Source: Alphaproteobacteria bacterium
GTDB lineage: Bacteria > Pseudomonadota > Alphaproteobacteria > Rhodospirillales > Magnetospirillaceae
Reading direction: 5' to 3'
Length of the DNA: 35,911 nucleotides
Assembly (NCBI GenBank): GCA_021325215.1
Contig: JAJPHO010000173.1
Location: 1 to 35,911 of the forward strand
Shown: positions 9,376 through 16,629 of the stretch, in pieces
How positions within the stretch are numbered: position 1 is the first letter of the stretch
Layout of the letters: every line of letters starts with the position of its first letter
The notes under the pieces: model-generated
The model's database searches: none
Told to the model about the DNA's origin: nothing
What the model saw: the letters and a program-made list of their open reading frames with translations, nothing else
Translations under genes and position numbers: made by a program

Positions 9376-9417
9376 GAGGGGCTCCGGCCCTCCCAACGGA
9401 GCCCCTCAATCCATTTT
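9376..9417 (+). terminator. Intrinsic terminator or attenuator inside the operon
   Basis: A perfect 11-bp stem, GAGGGGCTCCG (9376-9386) with CGGAGCCCCTC (9397-9407), 10-base loop, then AATCCATTTTT. This is a good rho-independent terminator, yet two more same-strand genes of matching type follow within 20 bases, so partial read-through is likely. Confidence 0.75.
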
Positions 9418-9435
9418 TCAAAAAGGACTACGAAA

Positions 9436-10269
9436 ATGACCTACACCCATGTTACCGCTCCGACCCAGTATGTCGAAGCTGACGGCACCCGTTTCGCCTA
9501 TCGCCGTTTCGGCAAGTCCGGCGGCGTGCCGATCGTTTTCAATCAGCACTATACCGGCACCATGGATTACTGGGACCCCACCGTGACCGACGGTCTGGCC
9601 GAGACCCGGGAAGTGATCCTGTTCAACAATGCCGGCGTGTCGAGCTCTTCCGGCGAGACGCCGGCGAGCTTCGAGGAAATGGGGGCCAAGGCGATCGCCT
9701 TCATCCGCGCGCTCGGCCTCAAGACGGTCGACCTGCTCGGCATTTCGATCGGCGGCTTCGTGGCGCAGGAGATCGCGCTGCAGGGCGGCGACCTCGTGCG
9801 CAAGGTGATCCTGGTCGGCACCGGCCATCGCGGCCAGGACATGAGCGCCAGCCGCTCGCAGGAAATCTTCGCGGGCACCTATGATCCGCCGGAGCATCTC
9901 TGGCTGTCGGTCCATTTCGCGCCGTCCGAAGCCAGCCGTAAGGCGGGTCTTGCCTTCCTGGAGCGCAAGTGGCTCCGCAAGGATCGCGATCCCGAGGTCA
10001 GCGCCCAGACCGTCGCGGCTCAGGGCGAGGCCATCGGCAAGTGGATCGCGCCGGATGAGACCGCGTTGGCCTATCTGAAGTCGATCAAGCAGCCGGTGCT
10101 GGTCGTCCAGGGCAGCAACGACGTGATCATCCCCACGCTTCACTCGGTGACGCTGCAGCAAAACCTGCCGAACGCCCAGCTGATCATCTATCCTGACTCC
10201 AACCATGGCTCCATCTATCAGTATCCGGAGCTGTTCGTCGCGAACGCCACCACCTTCCTGGACGCCTGA
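9436..10269 (+). CDS. Alpha/beta-fold hydrolase
   Basis: 277 residues, the size of a simple alpha/beta hydrolase. The nucleophile elbow GISIGG (G-x-S-x-G) is near residue 110, the acid is probably the Asp of GSNDVIIP near 230, and the catalytic His is in DSNHGS near 255, so the triad is complete. The oxyanion region reads VFNQHYTGTMDYWD instead of the common HG motif. AAGGA precedes the ATG at 9436. No signal peptide, so cytosolic. Relatives beside LLM monooxygenases and SDRs are often esterases or haloperoxidase-like proteins; the exact reaction is not readable. Confidence 0.9.
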   Translation: MTYTHVTAPTQYVEADGTRFAYRRFGKSGGVPIVFNQHYTGTMDYWDPTVTDGLAETREVILFNNAGVSSSSGETPASFEEMGAKAIAFIRALGLKTVDLLGISIGGFVAQEIALQGGDLVRKVILVGTGHRGQDMSASRSQEIFAGTYDPPEHLWLSVHFAPSEASRKAGLAFLERKWLRKDRDPEVSAQTVAAQGEAIGKWIAPDETALAYLKSIKQPVLVVQGSNDVIIPTLHSVTLQQNLPNAQLIIYPDSNHGSIYQYPELFVANATTFLDA

Positions 10270-10285
10270 GCGTCAGGGATGACAG

Positions 10286-10316
10286 CCTGCCCGCCATCTT
10301 GCCGATGGCGGGCAGG
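10286..10316 (+). terminator. Strong hairpin without a T-run
   Basis: CCTGCCCGCCATC (10286-10298) pairs perfectly with GATGGCGGGCAGG (10304-10316) around a 5-base loop. No T-run follows, so it may be an mRNA-stabilising or processing hairpin rather than a terminator. It separates the hydrolase from the last SDR. Confidence 0.55.
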
Positions 10317-10351
10317 TCGTGCGCCCCAAGCCTTTTTGGAAAGGGAAAACG

Positions 10352-11098
10352 ATGTCGAAATCAGTGGTTTTGATAACCGGAGCCCTCACGGGGATCGGCC
10401 GCGCCGCCGCCCTCGCTTTTGCCAGGGAGGGCGCAACGGTCGTTGTCTCGGGCCGTCGGCCGGAAGCCGGCGCGGCTCTTGAGGCCGAGCTTCGCGCTCT
10501 GGGCGCAGACGCTCTCTTCGTTCAAGCCGACGTCCGCCATGAGAGTGAGGTTCGCGCTCTGATCGAGCGCGCCGTCGCGCAATTCGGCCGTCTCGATATC
10601 GCGGTCAACAACGCCGGCACGGAAGGGACCCCCGGCCCCGTGATCGACCAGACGCCCGAGGACTATGCCGCCTTATTCGAAACGAACGTCCTGGGAACCC
10701 TTTTGTGCCTTAAGCACGAACTCACGGTCATGCAGTCCCAGGGGCATGGCAGCATCGTCAATATTTCTTCGACCATGGGCGAGCGCGGCGCGGCCAATAT
10801 GTCGCTTTACGCTGCGAGTAAGCACGCCGTCGAAGGCCTCACCAAGAGCGCGGCGATCGAAGCGGCGGCCTTCGGCGTGCGCGTGAACGCCGTGGCGCCG
10901 GGGCCGACCGAAACCGGCATGCTGGACCGCCTCACCGGCTCGGCGGAGAAAAAGGCCGCCTTTTATGCCGCTGTGCCGCTCAAGCGCGGCGGAACGCCCG
11001 AAGAAATCGCGGAGGCCATCCTCTTTGTGGGGTCGGCGAGGGCGAGCTACATGACGGGACAGATTATCCGGGTGAATGGCGGCAAAACCGCCAGTTAA
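10352..11098 (+). CDS. SDR-family oxidoreductase
   Basis: 248 residues, a second classical short-chain dehydrogenase, clearly divergent from the one at 8614. Cofactor motif TGALTGIG near residue 9, SGRR after strand 2 (typical of NADP(H) use), VNNAGTEG near 88, the catalytic Ser in NISSTMGERG near 140, and the active-site YAASK near 155. The C-terminal INGG-like turn reads VNGG. I use ATG 10352, which follows GGAAAGGG; an in-frame codon at 10319 has no ribosome site. Probably the last gene of the LysR-linked operon. Confidence 0.92.
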   Translation: MSKSVVLITGALTGIGRAAALAFAREGATVVVSGRRPEAGAALEAELRALGADALFVQADVRHESEVRALIERAVAQFGRLDIAVNNAGTEGTPGPVIDQTPEDYAALFETNVLGTLLCLKHELTVMQSQGHGSIVNISSTMGERGAANMSLYAASKHAVEGLTKSAAIEAAAFGVRVNAVAPGPTETGMLDRLTGSAEKKAAFYAAVPLKRGGTPEEIAEAILFVGSARASYMTGQIIRVNGGKTAS

Positions 11099-11361
11099 GG
11101 CCTCGATGGTCTCTCTGCAGCCGTCATTTCCTCGGTAAAAAATAAAAACTGGCCCACATCAATTATTTTCAGTTAAATTCTTCGCCATCGGCGATTTTAT
11201 TTGCATAAAATTATTATGTATGACCACATGTCTATATTAGACTGTTTTGGGCAATATTCGCTGTCGTTATCCCTTAAATGGGGTAATTTACGGACCTACC
11301 CATAACTAATTTGATGCGCCGGGTGGTTTTTCCCGGGCTATTCTGGACTATGGGAGACATC
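11099..11361. promoter_or_regulatory. AT-rich promoter and leader of the cold-shock gene
   Basis: A 263-base gap whose 11140-11300 part is strongly AT-rich, unlike the surroundings, with several possible minus-10 hexamers (for example TATATT, 11233-11238). The likely transcript would have a leader of 100 bases or more, common for cspA-type genes, but I cannot place the start. Confidence 0.5.
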
Positions 11362-11568
11362 ATGTCCGTAGGCACTGTGAAATGGTTCAATTCCACCAAA
11401 GGCTTCGGCTTCATTCAGCCTGAAGATGGTTCGACCGATGTGTTCGTCCACATCTCTGCCGTCGAGCGCGCCGGAATGGGCCATCTCGGCGAAGGCCAGA
11501 GGCTCACTTACGATGTGGAGCGCGGCAAGACTGGCAAGTTGGCCGCGGTAAACCTGCGAGCAAGCTGA
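11362..11568 (+). CDS. cspA: CspA-family cold-shock protein
   Basis: 68 residues, the usual length of a stand-alone cold-shock domain. MSVGTVKWFNSTKGFGFIQP carries RNP1 (KGFGFI) and DVFVHISAV carries RNP2. It is a small OB-fold RNA chaperone that melts secondary structure in mRNA. I start at ATG 11362, preceded by GGGAGA; the frame is open further upstream but lacks family similarity. A strong terminator follows the stop, so it is probably monocistronic. Confidence 0.95.
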   Translation: MSVGTVKWFNSTKGFGFIQPEDGSTDVFVHISAVERAGMGHLGEGQRLTYDVERGKTGKLAAVNLRAS

Positions 11569-11589
11569 TCCGAGAGCAACGGAAAGCGT

Positions 11590-11620
11590 GCCGTCAGGCA
11601 ACATCGCCTGACGGCTTTTT
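11590..11620 (+). terminator. Intrinsic terminator after the cold-shock gene
   Basis: Perfect 10-bp stem GCCGTCAGGC (11590-11599) with GCCTGACGGC (11606-11615), 6-base loop, then TTTTT. It lies 21 bases after the stop codon. Confidence 0.92.
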
Positions 11621-11645
11621 CTATGCGATCGACGGGAAACGCAAA

Positions 11646-11885
11646 ATGGCTTTGAACGCGCGGGCGAAAAAGAAAGTAGCCGCCGACTATCATTTGTTCG
11701 ACGTCCTCTATGAGGACGGCTCGCGGACATCCAACCGAAAAGTTCCGGCCACCGCCTTGGCGGATGTGCACGGAGACAAGGATGACGCCATCAGGGCTTA
11801 TCTCGAGGCGCAGGACCGCGAAATCGCCGAGGCCTCCGGGAAATATCGCGGCGACATAAAGGCAATTCTTCCGGCCGGGCGCTGA
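11646..11885 (+). CDS. Small conserved-looking hypothetical protein, 79 aa
   Basis: A short, charged, soluble protein with no signal peptide or membrane segment. It opens with a basic patch (NARAKKKVAADYHLFDVLYE) and contains ADVHGDKDDAIRAYLEAQDR, an amphipathic helix. No known domain is recognised. It starts just after the cold-shock terminator and ends 33 bases before the next start on the same strand, so it may share a transcript with the FYDLN protein. It may be a stress-related accessory protein by position only. Confidence 0.7.
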   Translation: MALNARAKKKVAADYHLFDVLYEDGSRTSNRKVPATALADVHGDKDDAIRAYLEAQDREIAEASGKYRGDIKAILPAGR

Positions 11886-11918
11886 TACCGGCCTTCTCTC
11901 ATCCGAAAGGTGACGCTC

Positions 11919-12236
11919 GTGTATCAAATCCGACCCGAAAGGGGTGAAAAGCGCGCCTGTCTGACCTGCGAGACGAAATTCTACGATCTGAGGCGCGCCC
12001 CGGTCCTGTGCCCGAAATGCGGCACGGAATTCTTCGAAGTCGTCCGCCCCGCCGCAGCCGTTTACAGGCGGCCGAAAAGCCCCTTCGGCAGGGGCTATAC
12101 GCGGCCGTTCGAGGGCACGGAGGAGGGCCCCCGCTTCGCTGACGACACGCCTCGGCCAGAAGAGGGGAAAGAAGAAGACGATCAGGAAGAGAAACCTGAT
12201 TCCGACGGCGAGGAAGAAGAAGAGAAGGAGGAATAG
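11919..12236 (+). CDS. FYDLN_acid (TIGR02300-like) family protein
   Basis: 105 residues. The N-terminal half carries GEKRACLTCETKFYDLRRAP and CPKCGTEFFEV, giving two Cys-x2-Cys pairs (CLTC and CPKC), a probable zinc ribbon; KFYDL matches the name-giving motif of this alphaproteobacterial family. The C-terminal third is extremely acidic (Asp/Glu runs), also typical. Function is unknown. Start choice: GTG 11919 is eight bases after AAAGG, whereas a GTG at 11910 has no ribosome site, so I prefer 11919. It precedes the helicase. Confidence 0.85.
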   Translation: MYQIRPERGEKRACLTCETKFYDLRRAPVLCPKCGTEFFEVVRPAAAVYRRPKSPFGRGYTRPFEGTEEGPRFADDTPRPEEGKEEDDQEEKPDSDGEEEEEKEE

Positions 12237-12498
12237 GGCAGGCGAAGCGCTATCGGCTTGCCCTTCAAGGGGGAGTTACGGCTTTCTTGATCGTCAAATA
12301 GTTGAACTCGATAATGTACCCTCCGCGACCGGGTTGCGGGTGTAGGCGCGCCAGCCCGATGAACGGGCTCTGACCGGCGCGACTTGCGAAAATCCCGACC
12401 ATAAAATGAGAGACGCCCGCTTCAGGCGAAGCTGCGTCGATTGCCGCCGACGATCGTTTTCGGACCAGATGTCCCGGTCGCGGCGCTTCCACTGAAAG
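12237..12498. other. Intergenic region before the helicase gene
   Basis: 262 bases. An 8-bp imperfect stem (GGGCAGGC near 12236 with GGCTTGCCC near 12256) lies right after the FYDLN stop without a T-run. The rest has no recognisable RNA or gene. It may be a long helicase leader, as for other cold-responsive helicases, but no defining motif is seen. Confidence 0.35.
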
Positions 12499-13776
12499 AT
12501 GACCATATTGACCAATTTTGACATGCTCGGCCTGGCCGCGCCCCTTCTGCATGCCCTCAAGTCTGCCGGCTATACGAGCCCGACTCCCATCCAAACCAAG
12601 GCGATCCCGGCCATCCTGGCGGGACACGACCTTTTGGGCGTCGCCCAGACCGGAACCGGTAAGACCGCCGCCTTCGCCCTGCCCATTCTTCATCACCTGG
12701 CCCAACGGCCGCGGCCGGCGCCGCGCGGCGGATGCCGGGTGCTGGTGCTGAGCCCGACGCGCGAACTGGCCAGCCAGATCGCCGCCAGTTTCCGCACCTA
12801 CGGCCATGGCCTCGGCCTCAAGGTCGCGACCATTTTCGGCGGTGTGGCGCCCGGGCCCCAGCTCAAGGCGCTGGCCGCCGGACTGGATGTCCTGGTGGCC
12901 ACGCCGGGGCGCCTGATCGATCACATCGGGTCGCGCGCCGCCCGCCTGGATACCACCGAATTTCTGGTGCTCGACGAAGTCGACCAGATGCTGGATCTGG
13001 GCTTCATCAAGCCGTTGCGGCGGATCGTCGGCCAACTGCCGAAACAACGCCAGAACATGTTCTTTTCGGCGACCATGCCGAAGGAAATCAGCACTCTCGC
13101 CGGCGAATTGCTGAACGACCCGGTCACGGTGACGGTGACGCCGGCGGCGACCACGGTCGCGCGCATCCGCCAACAGGTCCTGCTGGTTCACGCGGCGGAC
13201 AAACGCGATCTGCTGGCCGGTCTGTTCGCGGACGGAGCCCTGGCGCGCACCATCATCTTCACCCGGACCAAGCACGGCGCCGACAAGGTCGCCCGCCACC
13301 TGGAAAGCGCCGGCATCGCCACCGCCGCCATTCATGGCAATAAGAGCCAAAGCCAGCGCGAGCGGTCGTTGGAAGCCTTTCGGTCCGGCAAGGTGCGCGC
13401 CCTGGTCGCCACCGATATCGCCGCCCGCGGCATCGACGTCGCCGGCGTCACCCATGTGGTGAATTTCGAGCTGCCCGACATCGCCGAGAATTATGTGCAC
13501 CGTATCGGGCGCACGGCGCGGGCGGGCGCCGAAGGAACGGCGATCTCGCTGTGTGCCGGCGAAGAGCGTGACCTCTTGCGCAATATCGAACGGGTAACGA
13601 GCCACCGCATCGAGACGATCGACCGCCGCGCCCCCGCCAAAGCGCTATCCGGCGTCATGCCGCGCACCCCTGGCCCCGTCGCCGTCCGCGCGCCGGCGGG
13701 CGTCGCCGGCGACGGTGGCAACGCTTTGGCCCGACTGGCTTTCATGCGCTCGGTGAGTCCCGTCAGCGCTGCCTGA
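12499..13776 (+). CDS. DEAD-box ATP-dependent RNA helicase (RhlE-like)
   Basis: 425 residues with both RecA-like lobes. Motifs in order: Q motif near residue 30 (SPTPIQTKAIP), Walker A AQTGTGKT near 50-57, PTRELA, ATPGRL, motif II as DEVD (LVLDEVDQMLDLGF) instead of DEAD, SAT, then lobe 2 with IIFTRTK, ATDIAARGIDV and HRIGRTARAG. RNA duplex unwinding is expected, in ribosome assembly or mRNA decay. The basic C-terminal tail of bigger RhlE proteins is short here. ATG 12499 has only a weak ribosome site; TTG 12508 is an alternative. Proximity to the CspA gene suggests a cold-adaptation role. The last 132 bases overlap the diguanylate cyclase gene on the other strand. Confidence 0.93.
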   Translation: MTILTNFDMLGLAAPLLHALKSAGYTSPTPIQTKAIPAILAGHDLLGVAQTGTGKTAAFALPILHHLAQRPRPAPRGGCRVLVLSPTRELASQIAASFRTYGHGLGLKVATIFGGVAPGPQLKALAAGLDVLVATPGRLIDHIGSRAARLDTTEFLVLDEVDQMLDLGFIKPLRRIVGQLPKQRQNMFFSATMPKEISTLAGELLNDPVTVTVTPAATTVARIRQQVLLVHAADKRDLLAGLFADGALARTIIFTRTKHGADKVARHLESAGIATAAIHGNKSQSQRERSLEAFRSGKVRALVATDIAARGIDVAGVTHVVNFELPDIAENYVHRIGRTARAGAEGTAISLCAGEERDLLRNIERVTSHRIETIDRRAPAKALSGVMPRTPGPVAVRAPAGVAGDGGNALARLAFMRSVSPVSAA

Positions 13777-14934
13777 TCCCTGATCTCGCTCCCGCTTGGC
13801 CTGATACATGGTGAGGTCGGCGGTGGCGACCAGGGTGTCGGAATCATCGCCATCGTCGGGATAGGTGGCGACCCCGATACTGATGCCGACGGCTCTTCCT
13901 TGCAGGAACGGCAGGGGAAGCGACAGGATTTCCTGTTCGATGCGGCCGATCAGTTCGGTCAGTTCGTGGCGTTGATCGTAGCGTGGCACGATGACCGCGA
14001 ACTCGTCTCCCCCCAGTCTCGCCAGGAAATCGGCTTCGCGCAGTACGGACAGCAAGCGGTGCGCGACCGCAATCAGCACGCGGTCGCCCATATCGTGCCC
14101 GAAACGGTCGTTGATCGCCTTGAAGCCGTTCAGGTCCATATAGAGAACCGCCAGGCGGGTTCCCTCCCTGCGCGCCCGGGCGATGGTATGATCCAGGGTT
14201 TCCTTGAAAGAGGCCCGATTGGCCAGGCCGGTCAGAAAATCATGATGCGCGTCGTGCTCGTGGCGGCGGGCGAGCGTCCTGTTGCCGCGCACCTGCCGGG
14301 CCACCAGGACCATCGATAGAGCGAAACCCCCGGCGCTCGCGAAATTGAACAGCAGCCAGGCGACGACGACGCGGCGAACCCTGAGATGGGTTTGCAGGCG
14401 TTGACGGTCGAGGGACTGCCGCTCCATCGTCGCCATCGTGGCGATGTCGAGAGACAACCGGCCGATGTCGCCGATCGAGCCAGCCCACGATATCGGACCC
14501 GACCCGTCGGCCGTGACCCGATCCAGCTCGGTCAGCCAGTTCGCCAGCCGTGCTTCGAGCGGGGTGATCGCTCCGCTCCGCTCCGGCGGAAACCGATAGG
14601 CTTCCCGAAGCGTCTCATCCGCCTCGTCGATCGCGCTGCGCGCGCGGTGATAGGAGGCCAGATCGCCACCTGGTCCGGCGGCGAGGATTCTCTGCAGGTT
14701 CACCTCCATCTCCTGGAGCGCGGCTCGCAGCGTCTGCAGCGCATCGAGGCGGTCATGAGCCTGCTCCCGCCTGTCGGCATCGACCAATATCGCGCGGGAC
14801 TCCTGATAGAAGCCCGCGCCGGTGCCGAAAATGAGCAGAACGACGATGAAGGCGCCGATCACCAGTTTGAGTTCGACGGAGTGCCACGCACTTTTCGCGG
14901 CTCTGGGCGACAAGCGCCGTTCCTTCAAGGTCAT
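13645..14934 (-). CDS. Membrane-bound diguanylate cyclase (GGDEF)
   Basis: 429 residues from ATG 14934 (MTLKERRLSPRAAK), chosen because a cytoplasmic lead and membrane segment follow directly; longer in-frame starts would run into the upstream gene. Transmembrane helix near residues 20-42 (LVIGAFIVVLLIFGTGAGF), a periplasmic helical sensor of about 160 residues, a second membrane helix (VVVAWLLFNFASAGGF), then a GGDEF domain starting DFLTGLANRASF. The active site is canonical (GGDEF) and the inhibitory site READ lies exactly five residues upstream, so it should make c-di-GMP and be product-inhibited. The final 40 residues are low-complexity and encoded antisense to the helicase 3' end. Confidence 0.93.
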   Translation of the reverse strand: MTLKERRLSPRAAKSAWHSVELKLVIGAFIVVLLIFGTGAGFYQESRAILVDADRREQAHDRLDALQTLRAALQEMEVNLQRILAAGPGGDLASYHRARSAIDEADETLREAYRFPPERSGAITPLEARLANWLTELDRVTADGSGPISWAGSIGDIGRLSLDIATMATMERQSLDRQRLQTHLRVRRVVVAWLLFNFASAGGFALSMVLVARQVRGNRTLARRHEHDAHHDFLTGLANRASFKETLDHTIARARREGTRLAVLYMDLNGFKAINDRFGHDMGDRVLIAVAHRLLSVLREADFLARLGGDEFAVIVPRYDQRHELTELIGRIEQEILSLPLPFLQGRAVGISIGVATYPDDGDDSDTLVATADLTMYQAKRERDQGSGSADGTHRAHESQSGQSVATVAGDARRRADGDGARGARHDAG

Positions 14935-15016
14935 GATCGATCCAATAGGCGAGCGCCCAACGTCCCAGGCGCTGAAAATGAAGCGTAGGGCCGGCGCAAG
15001 AAATCCGCGCGCGAAT

Positions 15017-15256
15017 TCAATCCGCCGCCTGTTCGGGAATGCCGGTCGCGTCCAGCGCGCCGGAAAAAAACGGATTGCCCTCTCGGTCGCAAAGAGATAC
15101 CCCGTCCGGACATTGCGGCATGTCCAGCGTCCGCCAAAGCCGGCGTGCAATGCTCAGCGCCTCGGGCAGATCCGCGGCCTCCACGGTCTCCCGTCCGACC
15201 ACGGCATGAGCATTATCGGCTTGGCGAATGCGGTAGAACTCGATCATGACCTGCAT
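15017..15256 (-). CDS. Small conserved-looking hypothetical protein, 79 aa
   Basis: Soluble, no signal peptide. The body (MIEFYRIRQADNAHAVVGRE ... LPEALSIARRLWRTLDMPQC) reads like a compact alpha/beta domain; I believe similar small proteins occur in other alphaproteobacteria but cannot name a family. ATG 15256 follows AGGAG with a 7-base gap, which fixes the start; an inner ATG at 15247 is possible. It lies 82 bases upstream of the diguanylate cyclase on the same strand and probably shares its transcript, so a role in that signalling pathway is conceivable. Confidence 0.75.
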   Translation of the reverse strand: MQVMIEFYRIRQADNAHAVVGRETVEAADLPEALSIARRLWRTLDMPQCPDGVSLCDREGNPFFSGALDATGIPEQAAD

Positions 15257-15362
15257 TCAAGAACTCCTGCTGGGGCGGTCAGGTCGATTCTTTTGATCGC
15301 GCTCATAAATATAGTTTTAAATATATGTAAAATCAATTAGATTTTTCATTGCAAAATTTTAT

Positions 15363-15376
15363 TTGATTATCATCAA
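15363..15376. promoter_or_regulatory. Perfect FNR/FixK-type binding site
   Basis: TTGAT-TATC-ATCAA, a fully symmetric match to the FNR/FixK/Anr consensus TTGAT-N4-ATCAA. It sits in AT-rich DNA between divergent genes. The centre (15369.5) is roughly 37-47 bases upstream of plausible plus-strand start sites, the range for class II activation. Confidence 0.8.
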
Positions 15377-15410
15377 GTATTTCAGCGCTCTATTTACACT
15401 GATTTTAATC

Positions 15411-15505
15411 AGGGGAGCTGATTGATTTCAAAATGTGCCGGGGCGGTGACTCGCTGACGGTTCCAATCGAAAAAAGCCACTGTCGCCGATGCGCAGGGGC
15501 TTTTT
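15411..15505 (+). ncRNA. Candidate FNR-controlled small RNA (about 95 nt)
   Basis: The predicted start lies around 15407-15416, about 40 bases after the FNR box, and a terminator ends the unit at 15505. No convincing frame lies inside. The interior has a GC-rich part (near 15437-15462) able to fold. The alternative is a pyrophosphatase leader with an attenuator. The boundaries are estimates. Confidence 0.4.
15471..15505 (+). terminator. Terminator-like hairpin upstream of ppa
   Basis: AAAAAGCC (15471-15478) pairs with GGCTTTTT (15498-15505), with one mismatch and then CTG/CAG pairing further inside. The A-run and T-run make it potentially bidirectional. Confidence 0.7.
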
Positions 15506-15575
15506 GGTTTGGATTGTTGATTCTATATTCCCCGCGACCGAATTCTGAACCGATTAGACCTACAGGAGATTTTCC

Positions 15576-16106
15576 ATGAACCTCGACGCCATTCCCATCG
15601 GCGACAACCCTCCGGAAGACGTCAACGTCGTCGTCGAGGTGGCGATCGGCGGCGAGCCGATCAAATACGAAATGAACAAAGACGCCGGGACCTTGTTCGT
15701 CGACCGTTTCCTATACACGCCGATGCGCTATCCGGGTAATTACGGCTTCGTTCCGCATACTTTGTCGCTGGATGGCGATCCGATCGATGTGCTGGTCGCC
15801 AACACCCGGCCGATCCTGCCTGGCGCCGTCATCAACGTGAAGCCGGTGGGCGTGCTGAAGATGGAAGATGATGGCGGCGGCGATGAGAAGATCATCGCGG
15901 TTCCCTCGCCTTCGATCACCAAGCGCTATGTGAAGGTGGAGAACTACACCGACCTGCCGGATATCACCCTCGAGCAGATCAAGCACTTCTTCGAGCATTA
16001 CAAGGATCTCGAGAAGGGCAAGTGGGTGAAGGTCGCCGGATGGGGCGACGCCGCCGAGGCCCGGAAAATGATCGCCGAGGCGGTCGAGCGGGCAAAGCGC
16101 TCCTAA
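15576..16106 (+). CDS. ppa: Inorganic pyrophosphatase (family I)
   Basis: 176 residues, the normal length of bacterial family I soluble pyrophosphatase, which hydrolyses PPi to two phosphates and drives biosynthesis. The signature DGDPIDVLV near residue 66 supplies the metal-binding aspartates; YEMNKD, the [19 protein letters not shown] stretch and the [14 protein letters not shown] region are also conserved. AGGAG precedes the ATG at 15576. A strong terminator follows, so it is monocistronic. A cytosolic housekeeping enzyme with no oddities. Confidence 0.97.
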   Translation: MNLDAIPIGDNPPEDVNVVVEVAIGGEPIKYEMNKDAGTLFVDRFLYTPMRYPGNYGFVPHTLSLDGDPIDVLVANTRPILPGAVINVKPVGVLKMEDDGGGDEKIIAVPSPSITKRYVKVENYTDLPDITLEQIKHFFEHYKDLEKGKWVKVAGWGDAAEARKMIAEAVERAKRS

Positions 16107-16113
16107 GCGATCG

Positions 16114-16148
16114 AAACGCCGCCGAGGCTCACGCCCGGCGGCGTTTTT
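16114..16148 (+). terminator. Intrinsic terminator after ppa
   Basis: Perfect 11-bp stem AAACGCCGCCG (16114-16124) with CGGCGGCGTTT (16136-16146), 11-base loop and TTTTT at 16144-16148, 7 bases after the stop codon. Confidence 0.93.
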
Positions 16149-16253
16149 CTGTCAGCCGAAGGAAACCGGCCCCACCGCGCCATGCGCCGACCGGCGGCAG
16201 GGCGTCTCAATTGCCCGGGATGTAATCGGGGCCGGTTATTTCGGGTCAGGCTC

Positions 16254-16514
16254 TCAAGTCAGCAACTGCCATAGGCCGGTCGAGACGAGCAGTATGGCGC
16301 CGCCCAGGATGGCCAGGACAGCCATTCCCTTGGGCTTGGTCTCGATCTCCAGGCGCGGCAAAGTGAGGACGTAGCCGGCATATAGCAGGCCCATCGCGGC
16401 GGTCTTCGCGATGGTGGCGGGCGACCAATCATGCTGGGCAACGGCCCTGGCGACGAGCAGCACCAGGCTGACCAGGAAACACTGACTGATAAAGAACGCG
16501 ACTGAAGGTTTCAT
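16254..16514 (-). CDS. Small inner-membrane protein, 86 aa
   Basis: Three hydrophobic segments: residues about 5-24 (VAFFISQCFLVSLVLLVARA), 38-54 (MGLLYAGYVLTLP region) and 62-82 (GMAVLAILGGAILLVSTGLW). No known family is recognised. I start at ATG 16514 (MKPSVAFF); an in-frame ATG at 16544 would add ten residues, and neither has a strong ribosome site. It lies downstream of the minus-strand lipoprotein gene (115 bases away) and may be co-transcribed with it. Confidence 0.6.
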   Translation of the reverse strand: MKPSVAFFISQCFLVSLVLLVARAVAQHDWSPATIAKTAAMGLLYAGYVLTLPRLEIETKPKGMAVLAILGGAILLVSTGLWQLLT

Positions 16515-16629
16515 CTTGGCGAGCCCCGGGCTGTTTCCGAGCATCGGGATATTATGCCTTAAGCAGCTTCCTCCGCCGAGGCAGATCGTTCCGCCGATGC
16601 TTCGAGGCGGCATGGAGTGCCGGTCACGG

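Larger units (their letters stand above)
15257..15575. other. Regulatory intergenic region upstream of ppa
   Basis: 319 bases, very AT-rich from about 15295 to 15415. It contains a perfect FNR/FixK-type box (15363-15376), candidate minus-10 hexamers TACACT (15395-15400) and TTTAAT (15404-15409), and a terminator-like hairpin (15471-15505). The pyrophosphatase ribosome site (AGGAG) is at its end. Minus-strand promoter elements for the gene at 15256 must also lie here. Confidence 0.7.

Noticed and set aside
7552-9396. Minus-strand open frame of 614 codons
   Set aside because: Covers the quinone reductase and SDR genes in antisense; Asp/Gly/Arg-rich without motifs.
12265-13605. Minus-strand open frame of 446 codons over the helicase
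   Set aside because: Shadow of the helicase gene; composition typical of antisense GC-rich frames.
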